A stretch of 64,000 bases of DNA from Micrococcales bacterium (GCA_009777345.1 WRMB01000013.1:1-64000), one strand, 5' to 3'; shown: positions 39,373-48,529, numbered from the stretch's first letter. Translations and numbers: made by a program. Notes: generated from the sequence alone by a model not told the origin.

Positions 39373-42221
39373 CGTGACGCCTCCTGGAGAGTTGTCTGGA
39401 GAGCGGGGCGTGGGGGCAGGGTGAGGGTCGCGGCGGGCGCCAGCAGGTCGGTGACGGCTGCCACCTCCAGGGCGGAGACCACCAGGACCATCCGCGGGTC
39501 GGCGGCCTGGGCGGCGGCCAGCCGGTGGCGCACCGCGGCCCGCAGCAGCGGGTCGCCGACGGCGTCCAGGTCGTCCACCACGACGACCGGCGCGCCGGTG
39601 GCGAACGCCTCGTCCAGCTCGGCCACCGGGTCGGCCGTCCGGGCCAGCCGGGCGAAGGCCACCCGGTGGCGGATATCGCGGGCCCGGACCGACGCCACGA
39701 GCCCGGCCACCTTGAGGGTGCCCGCGTCCAGGTGGGCCCGTCCGGCCAGGGCCAGCAGCAGCGCGGTGCGGCCCGACCGGTGCGGACCGGTCACCAGCAG
39801 CCTGCCGCCAGGTTTCACCCGGGCCGACACGTCGGCGAAGATCGGGCTGCCGTCCGGGGCGTCCAGCCGCAGCCCGTGAGCGGCGATGACGTCGTCGGCC
39901 CCCGACTCGGGCCAGCCGGCCAGCCGCAGCTCTTCGGCCAGGCCTGAGCCTTCCACGTCGAAGTGCGGCAACCGCCGGTCCAGCCAGCGCGGCATGTGCC
40001 AGGCCCGGTCGCCCAGCAGGTGCAGCACCGCGGGGATCAGCGTCATCCGCACCACGAAGGCGTCCACCGCCACCCCGGTGGCCAGGCCCAGCGCGATCGG
40101 CTTGATCATCGTCTCGTGCCCGGGCACGAAGGCGATGAACACGGAGAACATGATGAGCGCCGCGGCCGTGACCACCTTGGCCGAGGACAGGAAACCCACC
40201 CGCACCGCCCGGCGCGCGTCGCCGTGGTGGACGTACTCCTCGCGCATCCGGGCCACGAGGAACACCTCGTAGTCCATCGCCAGCCCGAACAGCACCCCCA
40301 TGGTGACGATCGGCATGAACGACAGCACCGCCTGCGGCACCGGGTCCAGGTTGAGCAGCCCGGCACCCACCCCGTGCTCGAACACCAGCGCCACCGTGCC
40401 GAACGCCGCGCCGACGCTCAGCGCGTACCCGACCGCGGCGGTCAGCGGTACCCACAACGACCGGAACACCATCATGAGCAGCAGGATCGACAACCCGACG
40501 ACGAACAGCCCGAACGGCAGCAGAGCCCCGCCCAGCTGGGCGGAGATATCGATCTGCACCGCGGTGATCCCCGTGACCGACAGGTCGATACCGTACTTCG
40601 CCTGGAGCTCGTCGTGGTGCGCCCGCAGCTCGTGGACCAGGTCCTGGGTGGCCACCGAGTCCGGTGCGCCCTGCGGTACCACCTGCACCACGCCCATGGT
40701 GGCATCGGCGTTGGGGGTGGCCAGCGGCACCGCCGCCACCCCGGGCAGCGCCTCGATATCCGACCTGAGGTCGGCCATCAGGGTCAACGGGTCGTGGGAG
40801 CCGACGATCACCCCGGTGAGCAGCAGCGGACCGTTGAACCCCGGGCCGAAGTGCTCGGCGACCAGGTCGTAGGCCACCCGGGCGCCGCCGCCGGGCGGCT
40901 GGGTGCCCGCGTCCGGCAGCGCCAGCCGCAACGACTGCGCGGGCAGGGCCAGTGCCCCCAGCGCGGCGACCACCACGACGACGGTCAGCGCCGGGACCTT
41001 GGTCGAGGCGCTGACCCACCCGGTGAAGAACCGGTTGGGGTGGACCTCCTGGTGCTCCCCGTCCTGGCTGTGCTCGTCGGTCCCCGTTGCGGCCGCTCGC
41101 GCCGCGGGCTCACCATCGGCCGGACGGACGTGGGCGGGCCCGTCGCCTGCGGTCCGACCCCGCTGCTTCTGGCCCCGTTTCTTCTGGCGTGGTCGCAGGC
41201 GTTCCCCGGCGAAGCCGAGCAGCGCCGGGGTCAGAGTCAGGGCGACGAGCACGGCCATACCCACCCCGACCGCCCCGGCCAGGCCCATGACGGTGAGGAA
41301 CGGTATCTGCGCCAGCCCCAGCCCGAGCAGGGCGATCATCACGGTCAGCCCGGCGAACACCACCGCCGACCCGGCGGTGGCCAGCGCCCGGGCCGCCGAC
41401 TCGTGCGGGTCCATCCCGGCGCGCAGCTGCCCGGTGTGCCGGGAGACGACGAACAGGGTGTAGTCGATGCCCACGGCCAGGCCCAGCATCAGCGCCAGCA
41501 GCGGGGTCGTCGAGACGATAGTGGTGAACCGGGTGGTCGCGAAGATACCCGCGGCGGTCACCGCCACCCCGAGCACCGCGTTGAGCAGCGGCATCCCCGC
41601 GGCCACGAACGACCCGAAGGTGATGACGAGCACCACCAGCGCCACCGCCACCCCGACGGCCTCGGTCGCGCTGAGCGCGGGCACGTTGATGGAGAACAGG
41701 TCGCCGCCCAGGGCCACCTGGCTGCCGTCGGGCAGCTCGGCCGCCAGGGCGTCGCGGGCGGCGACCAGCTGGTCCTTGACCGCGTCGGGGACGGCGGTGC
41801 CCTGGCCGGTCATCCGGACGGTGACGATGGCCGCGCGCCCGTCGTCGGACAGCGCGGTGTTCTTCTGCCCGGCCTCCTGCTCGACGAACGGGTCGACGAC
41901 CCCCTCGACCAGGTCCACCTGCGCGACCGTGGCGACGAACTGGGCGACCGGCCCGGTGAACGCCGGGTCGCTGACGCTGGTCTGGTCCGGCGCCACGACG
42001 ACGAGCCGCGCGGAAGTGCCCGAGACCTGCGGGAACGTGCGGTGCAGCTGCCCCCAGGCCCGGGTCGACTCGGTACCCGGGATCGAGAACGTGTTGTCGG
42101 TGCCCTCGGACAGCACCGTCGCCGCACCCCCCGCGACCAGCAGCACCAGCAGCCACGACGCCACCACCCGCACCCGGTGGGCGTACGCCCAGTGGCCCAG
42201 ACGGTAGAGCAGGGAGGACAC
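39369..42221 (-). CDS. MMPL/RND transporter fused to a degenerate nucleotide-binding domain
   Basis: 950 residues. Residues 1-750 are an actinobacterial MMPL transporter with two sets of six helices (GIDYTLFVVSRHTGQLRAG and AMDYEVFLVARMREEY are the paired signature segments). Residues about 765-950 look like an ABC-type ATPase: RVKPGGRLLVTGPHRSGRTALLLAL with Arg818 in place of the Walker A lysine, a Walker B-like VVVVDDLDAV, and no LSGGQ. GTG 42221 has a GGAG site. The fused, probably inactive domain may regulate the RND pump or bind its YhgE partner. Confidence 0.88.
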   Translation of the reverse strand: MSSLLYRLGHWAYAHRVRVVASWLLVLLVAGGAATVLSEGTDNTFSIPGTESTRAWGQLHRTFPQVSGTSARLVVVAPDQTSVSDPAFTGPVAQFVATVAQVDLVEGVVDPFVEQEAGQKNTALSDDGRAAIVTVRMTGQGTAVPDAVKDQLVAARDALAAELPDGSQVALGGDLFSINVPALSATEAVGVAVALVVLVITFGSFVAAGMPLLNAVLGVAVTAAGIFATTRFTTIVSTTPLLALMLGLAVGIDYTLFVVSRHTGQLRAGMDPHESAARALATAGSAVVFAGLTVMIALLGLGLAQIPFLTVMGLAGAVGVGMAVLVALTLTPALLGFAGERLRPRQKKRGQKQRGRTAGDGPAHVRPADGEPAARAAATGTDEHSQDGEHQEVHPNRFFTGWVSASTKVPALTVVVVVAALGALALPAQSLRLALPDAGTQPPGGGARVAYDLVAEHFGPGFNGPLLLTGVIVGSHDPLTLMADLRSDIEALPGVAAVPLATPNADATMGVVQVVPQGAPDSVATQDLVHELRAHHDELQAKYGIDLSVTGITAVQIDISAQLGGALLPFGLFVVGLSILLLMMVFRSLWVPLTAAVGYALSVGAAFGTVALVFEHGVGAGLLNLDPVPQAVLSFMPIVTMGVLFGLAMDYEVFLVARMREEYVHHGDARRAVRVGFLSSAKVVTAAALIMFSVFIAFVPGHETMIKPIALGLATGVAVDAFVVRMTLIPAVLHLLGDRAWHMPRWLDRRLPHFDVEGSGLAEELRLAGWPESGADDVIAAHGLRLDAPDGSPIFADVSARVKPGGRLLVTGPHRSGRTALLLALAGRAHLDAGTLKVAGLVASVRARDIRHRVAFARLARTADPVAELDEAFATGAPVVVVDDLDAVGDPLLRAAVRHRLAAAQAADPRMVLVVSALEVAAVTDLLAPAATLTLPPRPALQTTLQEASR

Positions 42222-42455
42222 GGGCAGCTCCGGGACGTCGTGATCAGGTCGTCCGACCTGGAAAACCAACGTATCTCATCCACCGGACCAGACCAGCGGT
42301 GGTGACGATCTGCGCCCGGTCGGACGGACGAGGTCGGCGCCGATGGGACGATTCCTTGTCGTCCCCGCCAGGTACCCACAGTGCCGAAATCGCCACATAC
42401 CGCCTGGGGCGCGGGATAGTCTTGACCAGGCCCCGCGCCACGAAGAGGGAGACCG

Positions 42456-43175
42456 ATGACATACCCACCGATCCCGCCTGAGACTCCGAGCAACCCGTAC
42501 GCCAGCCCGGGGCCCCAGCCCGGCGCTCTGCCGTCGTACGGTGCCGCGTCGCCGCAGGATGCTGCGCCCTACGGTGCGCCGCTGTACGGTGCACCGCCGG
42601 GGCAGTACCCGGGCCACGGTGGTCCCGGCTATCCCGGGGTCCGCGGAGCGACCGACCCCGACGACATGACGCTGCCGCTGTACAAGGCTTCGTTCGGCGC
42701 CGCCGTCAAGCGGTTCTTCAAGGGCTACGTCCGGTTCAGGGGGCGGGCCTCGAAGAGCGAGTACTGGTGGGCCCAGCTCTTCCAGGTGTTGATCAGCATC
42801 GTCCTCGTCATCGTGCTGCTCGCTGTGACGATGCCGCAGGTCATGGACCTGCCCAGGTCGGAGGCGAATAGGCTCTCCGGCGACCAGGCAGCCATGCTGG
42901 AGTGGATGATCAACACCCCGTCGGTCGCGGTCGTGCTCGGCATCCTCGTCCTGTACAGCCTGGCCATACTGCTGCCGAACCTGGCGCTGGGCTGGCGCAG
43001 GCTCCAGGACGCGAACGTGCCCGGCGGGTGGACCTTCGCGACTCTGGCCTTCCAGGTGCTGAGCAACCTCCCGATCATAGGATCCCTGATCAGCATGGGC
43101 GCGCTCGCATGGTTGATCGTGATCGGGACCCTGTCGACAAAGCCAGAGGGGCAACGCTTCGACCGGCCCGTCTGA
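42456..43175 (+). CDS. DUF805 membrane protein
   Basis: 239 residues. A Pro/Tyr/Gly-rich cytoplasmic N-terminus (repeating YGAPLYGAPPGQYPG) is followed by the DUF805 domain: GYVRFRGRASKSEYWWAQLF, then helices around 110-133, 158-180 and 195-220, with the conserved LALGWRRLQDANVPGGW. Function of the family is unknown. ATG 42456 follows GAGGGAGACC. Confidence 0.88.
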   Translation: MTYPPIPPETPSNPYASPGPQPGALPSYGAASPQDAAPYGAPLYGAPPGQYPGHGGPGYPGVRGATDPDDMTLPLYKASFGAAVKRFFKGYVRFRGRASKSEYWWAQLFQVLISIVLVIVLLAVTMPQVMDLPRSEANRLSGDQAAMLEWMINTPSVAVVLGILVLYSLAILLPNLALGWRRLQDANVPGGWTFATLAFQVLSNLPIIGSLISMGALAWLIVIGTLSTKPEGQRFDRPV

Positions 43176-43201
43176 CGACCGTACGGAGGTGACGGTTCGG
43201 T

Positions 43202-43981
43202 CTACCAGGCGCCGCGGGTGACCAGCACGTCGCGCAGCACGTCGGACCGGTTGGTGACCAGTCCGTCGACGCCCAGGTCGAGCAGGCGGTGCATGTCCGC
43301 CGCGTCGTCCACGGTCCACACGTGCACCGGGCGGCCGACCAGGTGGGCCAGGGCCACGGTGCGGGCCGAGACCACCCGCAGCCCGGACCGTTCGGGCACC
43401 TGGAGACAGTCCACCTGGCTCAGCGCGGCTCGGGCCGCGGGCAGCGCCGCGCCGTCGGGCAGGGCCGCGGCGGCCAGGAACGCGGCGATCTCCGACCGGC
43501 CCGCCGACGTGGCGACGGGCCGGGACAGCGCGGCCAGGGTGCGTCGCCGCCGGGCGGCGGAGAACGACGTGAGCAGCACCCGGTCGTGGGCGCCGGTGCG
43601 TTCCACCGCCGCCGCCACCGCCCGTTCCGCACCGTCGGCCTTGACGTCGATATTGACCCGCAGGTCGGGCCACTGGCCGAGCAGATCCTCGAGCCGGGGG
43701 ACCGGGTCGGTACCGCCGATCCGGGCCTGACGCACCCGGGACCAGGGCAGGGCGGAGACCGCCCCGGTGGCGTCGGTGGTGCGCTCCAGCCGGGCGTCGT
43801 GCAGGGCCACCGCCACCCCGTCGGACGTGACGTGCGCATCGGTCTCGACGTGCTCGATGCCCAGCTGCCGGGCCGCGGCGAAGGCTGCCATCGAGTTCTC
43901 CCGCCCGGCCAGGTCGAACCCGCGGTGAGCCAGGGCCAGCACCCGGTGCGCACTGGTCAGATAGCTCGTGGCCACAGCCAT
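43202..43981 (-). CDS. Glycerophosphodiester phosphodiesterase
   Basis: 259 residues of the GDPD TIM-barrel family. Signature residues are ALAHRGFDLAGRENSMAAF (His19, Arg20, Glu28, Asn29), HVETDAHVTSDGVAVALHDA (Glu, Asp and His), DVKADG and VHVWTVDD. It hydrolyses glycerophosphodiesters to glycerol-3-phosphate and an alcohol. No signal peptide, so cytoplasmic. GGAGGTG precedes ATG 43981. Confidence 0.93.
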   Translation of the reverse strand: MAVATSYLTSAHRVLALAHRGFDLAGRENSMAAFAAARQLGIEHVETDAHVTSDGVAVALHDARLERTTDATGAVSALPWSRVRQARIGGTDPVPRLEDLLGQWPDLRVNIDVKADGAERAVAAAVERTGAHDRVLLTSFSAARRRRTLAALSRPVATSAGRSEIAAFLAAAALPDGAALPAARAALSQVDCLQVPERSGLRVVSARTVALAHLVGRPVHVWTVDDAADMHRLLDLGVDGLVTNRSDVLRDVLVTRGAW

Positions 43982-44288
43982 CACCTCCGGTCCGTGCCGC
44001 TGACTTCCCCAGCCTAGGGACCGTCGGCCGAGAGTGCCTGACCGCGCTCCCGGTAGGGACCAAGGTCCGTGACGCCCCCTCTGCGGGCCGCTAGCGTCTG
44101 GCCCCAGCGACGCCCATCCTGCGTCCGTGGCGGCCCCGCCGCCAAGCCCGACGGGCACCGGCGACCCCGGTGCCCGTCGTGGTGTCTCAGGGCAGATGCG
44201 CAAGGTCAGACAGGTTCGTCTTCAGGGCTCTGAGTCTCGGGACAGTGTCTCGGGACAGTGGGGACGGTTCGTCCAGGGACCAGTATCG
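43982..44288. other. Gene-free stretch with a 13-bp tandem duplication
   Basis: No gene is evident. GTCTCGGGACAGT is present twice in tandem at 44234-44259. The part nearest the GDPD start contains its ribosome-binding site. Confidence 0.55.
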
Positions 44289-44534
44289 TCATGCCACGGC
44301 CGAGGTCTGCGCGTCCAGGCCGAGCGAGGCCCTGGCCCAGGCGTAGTCCTCCTCGCTGAGGCCACCGGCTTCCTCGATCATCTCCGCGACGATGGCACGT
44401 GCGGCTACCCAGTCGGGTTCACGCTTGGCGAGCCGGGTGAAGTAGCCCGACATGGTGGGCACGTCCCCGGCGTCCACAGCCCGCTGCGCCTTGTCGGCCA
44501 CGTCGTCAGGAACACTGATCGTGATTCGCTTCAT
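44289..44534 (-). CDS. Lone ribbon-helix-helix (antitoxin-like) protein
   Basis: 81 residues. MKRITISVPDDVADKAQRAV is a ribbon-helix-helix N-terminus; the C-terminal half (VAEMIEEAGGLSEEDYAWAR) resembles the toxin-binding part of type II antitoxins. No toxin gene is adjacent on either side. It might act alone, or its toxin may have been lost when the neighbouring repeat/ATPase segment arrived. ATG 44534 is chosen from the motif; no strong ribosome-binding site. Confidence 0.72.
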   Translation of the reverse strand: MKRITISVPDDVADKAQRAVDAGDVPTMSGYFTRLAKREPDWVAARAIVAEMIEEAGGLSEEDYAWARASLGLDAQTSAVA

Positions 44535-44593
44535 AAGTTGATCATACTTGGTGCGCAGTCGTACCCAGCCGCTGCTCGACCGGCACCTGGGCA

Positions 44594-44661
44594 CACGGTC
44601 GTTCATTCCTCACAAAGTCGTTCATTCGAATGAACGACTTTGTGAGGAATGAACGACCGTG
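44594..44661. repeat. Perfect 68-base palindrome, downstream copy
   Basis: Two 34-base arms meet at TTCGAA. It is part of a 105-base block (44584-44688) that recurs at 46171-46275 with about 10 differences. The block includes the final codons of the DUF4153 gene (here LRNR then stop), so a gene end was duplicated here. Several differences between the copies are paired changes in the two arms that keep the hairpin. Confidence 0.9.
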
Positions 44662-44730
44662 CGGATACGGCGTCAGCGGTTCCGCAGGACTCACCGTTTG
44701 CTTCTCCCCGTCCTGTGCCCAGACGAGTCT

Positions 44731-46002
44731 TCATGGCCCCAGCAGGGCTAGGGGCACCACGGCGACGCCGTCGGGCCGACGGTAGGCGTACTCGCCGGTG
44801 GTGATGACGACGCGGTCGGCGAGGCGGTCGCCGATCTGGTCGCTGAGCCAGTTGAGGTGGCGCACAGCAGAGTCGGAGACAGTGGCGGCCAGCTTGACCT
44901 CGATCGCCACCACGCGCAGGTCGTCTCCCTCCACGATGAGGTCGATCTCGCGGTCGGTGCTCTTGGTGCGCAGATGCCCGACTCGTGCCTGGGCCGCGTC
45001 GGCGTACACCCGCACACTCTGGGTGACCAGCGACTCGAAGAGCGCGCCGAGCCAGGTGCCCGCTGTTGCGGTCGGGGGCTTTCCCTGGCCGCGGAGCAGC
45101 CCGTCGGCACCCACCCCGACCAGGCGGGCAGCCAAGGCCGGGTCAACCAGGTGGTGCTTGGGCGAACGGGTGAGACGTCTCAGGGGTGAGAACGTCGGGA
45201 TCCAGGCTGGGACAGGGTCAAGCACGAAGATCCGTCGCAGGTGCTCACGGTAGATGTCGACAGTCTGGCGGGCAGGCTTGTCAGGTTCGGCGGGGGTCGC
45301 GGCGTCGAGGATGGCGCTGTAGGTGGCGTCAGTCGCCGTCGCGGCGGCGTAGGCGGTGAGCCAGGCCCGCAGCGCGCCTGGGCGACGCACCGTGACGCCG
45401 TTCTCCGGCAGTTCGCGTTCCACGATGCGGGTCAGGTAGCTGTCGAGCTGCGTCCGACGCAACCTTTCGGGCAGGTCGCGGATCCCGGGGAACCCCGAGC
45501 GCAGTATCTCCTCGGTGTACACCGGTAAGGTAGCCGGTGAACGCCCCTCGATCGTTGTCCGCTCACCGCTGAGCAGGTCCCGCAGAGAGACTGTCGGGGT
45601 GGCCAGGTTGCGTTCGCTCATTGCCATGGGGCGCATCAGAAGACTGACGATGCGCCCGGCCCCTGAGTGGATGCGTACACCAGGGGCCACCCCCGCCGAC
45701 CCGGTGAGCAGGAACCGCCCACCTGTCGGGTCGGCATCCACCGCCCGGCGGACCCGGTCCCACACTGGGGGCTCCAGCTGCCACTCGTCGACCAGGACTG
45801 GGCTCGGTGCTCGGACGACCATATCGAGGTCTGCAGCGAGTACCTGCTGCTGAGCAGGGTCGTCCAGCGTCAGCACGGTCCGCGCGCGCCGCGCTGCCGT
45901 GGCCGTCTTACCCACACCTTTGGCACCCTCCAGCGCGAGGGCTGCCAGGTGTGGGAAGAAGTCGTCGAGGGTGTCGTCGAGGACTCGTCTGCGGTACTCC
46001 AT
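44731..46002 (-). CDS. AAA+ ATPase with DUF4143/PD-(D/E)XK-like C-terminus
   Basis: 423 residues. Walker A EGAKGVGKTATA (about 25-36), Walker B SPVLVDEWQ, sensor-like FLLTGSAG. C-terminal DUF4143 with TDREIDLIVEGDDLRVVAIEVK, a PD-(D/E)XK nuclease pattern (Asp, Glu-x-Lys). Members are widespread orphan ATPases, often mobile, with unknown substrate. Two direct repeats precede the gene. It is bracketed by two copies of a palindrome-bearing repeat, suggesting that gene and repeats moved as a unit. Confidence 0.9.
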   Translation of the reverse strand: MEYRRRVLDDTLDDFFPHLAALALEGAKGVGKTATAARRARTVLTLDDPAQQQVLAADLDMVVRAPSPVLVDEWQLEPPVWDRVRRAVDADPTGGRFLLTGSAGVAPGVRIHSGAGRIVSLLMRPMAMSERNLATPTVSLRDLLSGERTTIEGRSPATLPVYTEEILRSGFPGIRDLPERLRRTQLDSYLTRIVERELPENGVTVRRPGALRAWLTAYAAATATDATYSAILDAATPAEPDKPARQTVDIYREHLRRIFVLDPVPAWIPTFSPLRRLTRSPKHHLVDPALAARLVGVGADGLLRGQGKPPTATAGTWLGALFESLVTQSVRVYADAAQARVGHLRTKSTDREIDLIVEGDDLRVVAIEVKLAATVSDSAVRHLNWLSDQIGDRLADRVVITTGEYAYRRPDGVAVVPLALLGP

Positions 46003-46010
46003 GCCGCCAA

Positions 46011-46070
46011 TCTAACAGATGGACGGCATGCCAACTAGCAAATCGACACTCATCTATCTAACAGATGGAC
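46011..46070 (-). promoter_or_regulatory. Direct repeats TCTAACAGATGGAC upstream of the ATPase gene
   Basis: The 14-base string occurs at 46011-46024 and 46057-46070, 46 bases apart, in the 5' region of the ATPase gene. The second copy also forms an inverted CATCT/AGATG motif. They could be operators for a repressor. They begin 9 bases before the start codon, so bound protein would block initiation. Confidence 0.45.
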
Positions 46071-46178
46071 AGTGATGCTGCTACGGCGCCGGTGCTCCCC
46101 GAGTCGCACCCTGCTCGATCACGTCGAGCTCGGCCGGGGCCACCGGGTCGAGGTCCAGACCGAGGGCCAGCACCCAGG

Positions 46179-46250
46179 CGCACGGTCGTTCACTCCTCAC
46201 AAAGTCGTTCGTCCGAACGAACGACTTTGTGAGGAGTGAACGACCGTGCG
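46179..46250. repeat. 72-base palindrome with one mismatch, upstream copy
   Basis: Arms of 36 bases centred at 46214/46215, with a single mismatched pair next to the centre. It lies 10 bases beyond the stop of the DUF4153 gene and would serve as its terminator. Second copy at 44594-44661. Confidence 0.9.
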
Positions 46251-46259
46251 GATACGGTG

Positions 46260-47846
46260 TCAGTGGTTCCGCAGGGCCGTGGCGGCGCGGTCGCGGGACC
46301 AGTTCCACGACGTCCAGTCGGGGGAGGTGGTCTCGTGGTAGCGACGCAGCAGGCGGGTGCGTTCGGGTTCGGGCAGGCGGGCGACGGCGGGGACCGCGTC
46401 GGCGGACAGCCTGGACAGGTAGGGCACGTCGATCGGGTGGTCGACCTGGGCGTTGGAGGTGACGATGCGGGCCTCGGGGTTCCAGGCGGCCAGGGCCAGC
46501 ACCGCGACCACCAGGACCCCGACGACGCCGCGCACCAGCCAGCCGGTGCGCCACCGTACGACGGCGACCAGGCCGAGCACCAGCAGCGCGGCCAGCACCA
46601 GGGCGGTCCACCCGGCCAGGACGCGCGAGCGGGACAGCCCGAACTCGGTCACGTAGGAGTCCAGCCGGTGCAGCGCGACGGCCACCACACCGAGGGCGCC
46701 CAGGCACAGTGCGACGACCGACGCGGTGGTCCACGTGCGCTCGGAGCGGGTGCTCCGGGGGGCGCGCCGGACGGCGACGGCCACCACGGCCACCGTCAGG
46801 ACCGTCGCCACGAGCAGCTGCCCGAAACCCTGCCGGGCGTGCTCGGCGTAGGTCAGCCCGGTGCGGTCCAGCAGCGCGCCGGTACCGCCGGCCAGCCCGA
46901 CCAGCTGGAACACGCCGAACACCACGACGATCCCGACGACGGTGAGCACCGGGATCAGCCACTCCGTCAGCCGGGCGGCCCGGGCCTGGCCCAGCCGACG
47001 GGTCGCCCCGGGCGGCGGGGTGGTCACAGCGTGCACGACGGTCACCGCGACCCCGAACCAGAACAGCGCGGCGACGACCCGTCCGGGCACGCTCGGCAGC
47101 GATATCCGGGGGAACACCTGGGCGAAGACCGGGTCGGCGGCGGCGAACAGCGACGCCAGCACCGCCAGCAGCACCACCGCGACACCTGTCGCGGCCACGA
47201 CCCCGCCGACCGCGCGCCGTCGCCCCGCGGTGTTGTGCGTGGCACCTACGACGAACCAGGGCACGGTCCGCACCGCGGTGGCGAGCGTCGTCAGCGGCGC
47301 CAGCCCGACGGACAGCACGGTGCGCGCCCCGACCGCGGCCACGGTCCCGGCCAGCACGGCCACGAGCACCGCCGGTACGGTCACCACCGGTGAGGCGCGC
47401 CAGGCCAGCACGCTGACCGTGGCCACCGATGCGACGGCGAGCAGCAGATCGGCCCAGCGCCGGGTCTTGACCAGCACCGGCACCGCCGCCAGCCAGGCCA
47501 CCACGCACAGCAGCACCACCCCGAGCCCGGGCCGCACCAGCCCCACCGTCGCCCCGAGCGCCGCGGCGACCAGCGCCCCGCCCACCGCGCGCCCCGGCAG
47601 GGGCTCGCGGTAACCGGACCAGAACCGCCGGAACGGTCCTGGTGGCTGAGGCTGCACCGGGTAGACCCACCGGTAGCCCGGCGGCGGCGGGTACAGACCG
47701 GGTGGCAGCCCGCTGGGATCGACGACCGGTCCGCTCGGGTCGGTCGCGGCCTGCGGGTCTGCAGCGGTCGGTTCTGCAGCGGTCGGGTCGGCTACAAGAC
47801 TGGGCACAGGTTCGAGGTCCGGCGTGGGACCGGAGGTATCGGTCAT
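46260..47846 (-). CDS. DUF4153/DUF4173 membrane protein
   Basis: 528 residues. A Pro/Asp-rich cytoplasmic N-terminus ends in PPPPGYRWVYPVQPQPPGPF, then about eleven helices and a C-terminal segment with NAQVDHPIDVPYLSRLSADA and SPDWTSWNWSRDRAATAL, typical of the DUF4173 (now DUF4153-like) family. Function unknown. Upstream ribosome-binding site not obvious. Confidence 0.82.
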   Translation of the reverse strand: MTDTSGPTPDLEPVPSLVADPTAAEPTAADPQAATDPSGPVVDPSGLPPGLYPPPPGYRWVYPVQPQPPGPFRRFWSGYREPLPGRAVGGALVAAALGATVGLVRPGLGVVLLCVVAWLAAVPVLVKTRRWADLLLAVASVATVSVLAWRASPVVTVPAVLVAVLAGTVAAVGARTVLSVGLAPLTTLATAVRTVPWFVVGATHNTAGRRRAVGGVVAATGVAVVLLAVLASLFAAADPVFAQVFPRISLPSVPGRVVAALFWFGVAVTVVHAVTTPPPGATRRLGQARAARLTEWLIPVLTVVGIVVVFGVFQLVGLAGGTGALLDRTGLTYAEHARQGFGQLLVATVLTVAVVAVAVRRAPRSTRSERTWTTASVVALCLGALGVVAVALHRLDSYVTEFGLSRSRVLAGWTALVLAALLVLGLVAVVRWRTGWLVRGVVGVLVVAVLALAAWNPEARIVTSNAQVDHPIDVPYLSRLSADAVPAVARLPEPERTRLLRRYHETTSPDWTSWNWSRDRAATALRNH

Positions 47847-47890
47847 GACGCCACACTATGGCGTTCCCAGGGCAAAGATGTGCCACCTCT

Positions 47891-47926
47891 GGCCCACTCA
47901 CGGAAACCCGGCCAAGGTTGGCTGGC
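47891..47926. repeat. Half copy of the 17-kb palindromic element
   Basis: GGCCCACTCACGGAAACCCGGCC and the following AAGGTTGGCTGG match the right arm and flank of the palindrome at 17010-17069 with two differences; the left arm is missing. Both are followed shortly by GTGCTTCAGGGG or GTGCTTCAGGGGGTGGGG. The rest of the 47847-48106 gap has no gene. Confidence 0.7.
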
Positions 47927-48106
47927 GGGTGCTTCAGGGGTCGAGCTCGGGGCGGGGTGGGGCAAAAGTCAGGACTTGGGGCTCTCCCCCTCACCAGCTG
48001 GCCGATAAGGTAGTCCCGGGTCGAGGGTCCCACGCCGATCCACTGGTTCAAAACGGTGGAACGGCGTGGAACCCTCTAACCGGCCGTCGGGCCGGTGGAT
48101 CCGGGC

Positions 48107-48529
48107 TCAGTGCGGGGGCTCGATGGTGATACCGACCGGGCCGTGGCGGTGCGGGCCGGGTGCTGGGGGGCTGGTCGGGGTGTCGACCGCCGCGACCGCG
48201 GCGGCGCGGGCGTCGCCGACCAGGCTGGTGACGACCTTGCAGCCGAGCCGGGTCAGGGTGTTGTGCATGGGTGGGCCCAGGTGGCCGGTGACCATGACGG
48301 TGACGTCGTGCTCGCGGCAGAACCGCACGATCCGGGCGTGGTGGCTGCCGGGCGGGCCTTCGTCGTGCCGGGCGTCCCAGCCGACGGCGTGCTCGGTCCA
48401 GCTGGTGACCTGCCCGTCGGTGACGTGCGCCACGGCGACCGTGCGGGCCCGGCCCAGGCCGCCGCCGATATCGGGCCCGTCGAGGTTCACGGCGACGACG
48501 GTGGGCGAGGCGGGCGAGGTCTGGTCCAT
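48107..48529 (-). CDS. NifX/NafY-like dinitrogenase-cofactor-fold protein
   Basis: 140 residues. VVAVNLDGPDIGGGLGRART, TSWTEHAVGWDARHDEGPPG and VTVMVTGHLGPPMHNTLTRLG fit the NifB/NifX/VnfX (IPR003731-type) RNase-H-like fold that binds Fe-Mo or Fe-S clusters. No nif genes are present, so it belongs to the broad orphan group. The C-terminus is His-rich. Divergent from the MarR gene. Confidence 0.78.
   Translation of the reverse strand: MDQTSPASPTVVAVNLDGPDIGGGLGRARTVAVAHVTDGQVTSWTEHAVGWDARHDEGPPGSHHARIVRFCREHDVTVMVTGHLGPPMHNTLTRLGCKVVTSLVGDARAAAVAAVDTPTSPPAPGPHRHGPVGITIEPPH

Noticed and set aside
46081..46190. Short minus-strand coding-looking tail (LALGLDLDPVAPAELDVIEQ) after the ATPase region
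   Set aside because: It belongs to a shadow frame running through palindrome DNA and has no start; similarity to a transposase tail was too weak to claim.
48107..48529. Nitrogen-fixation gene
   Set aside because: The NifX-like fold is widespread outside nitrogen fixation and no nif gene is nearby.
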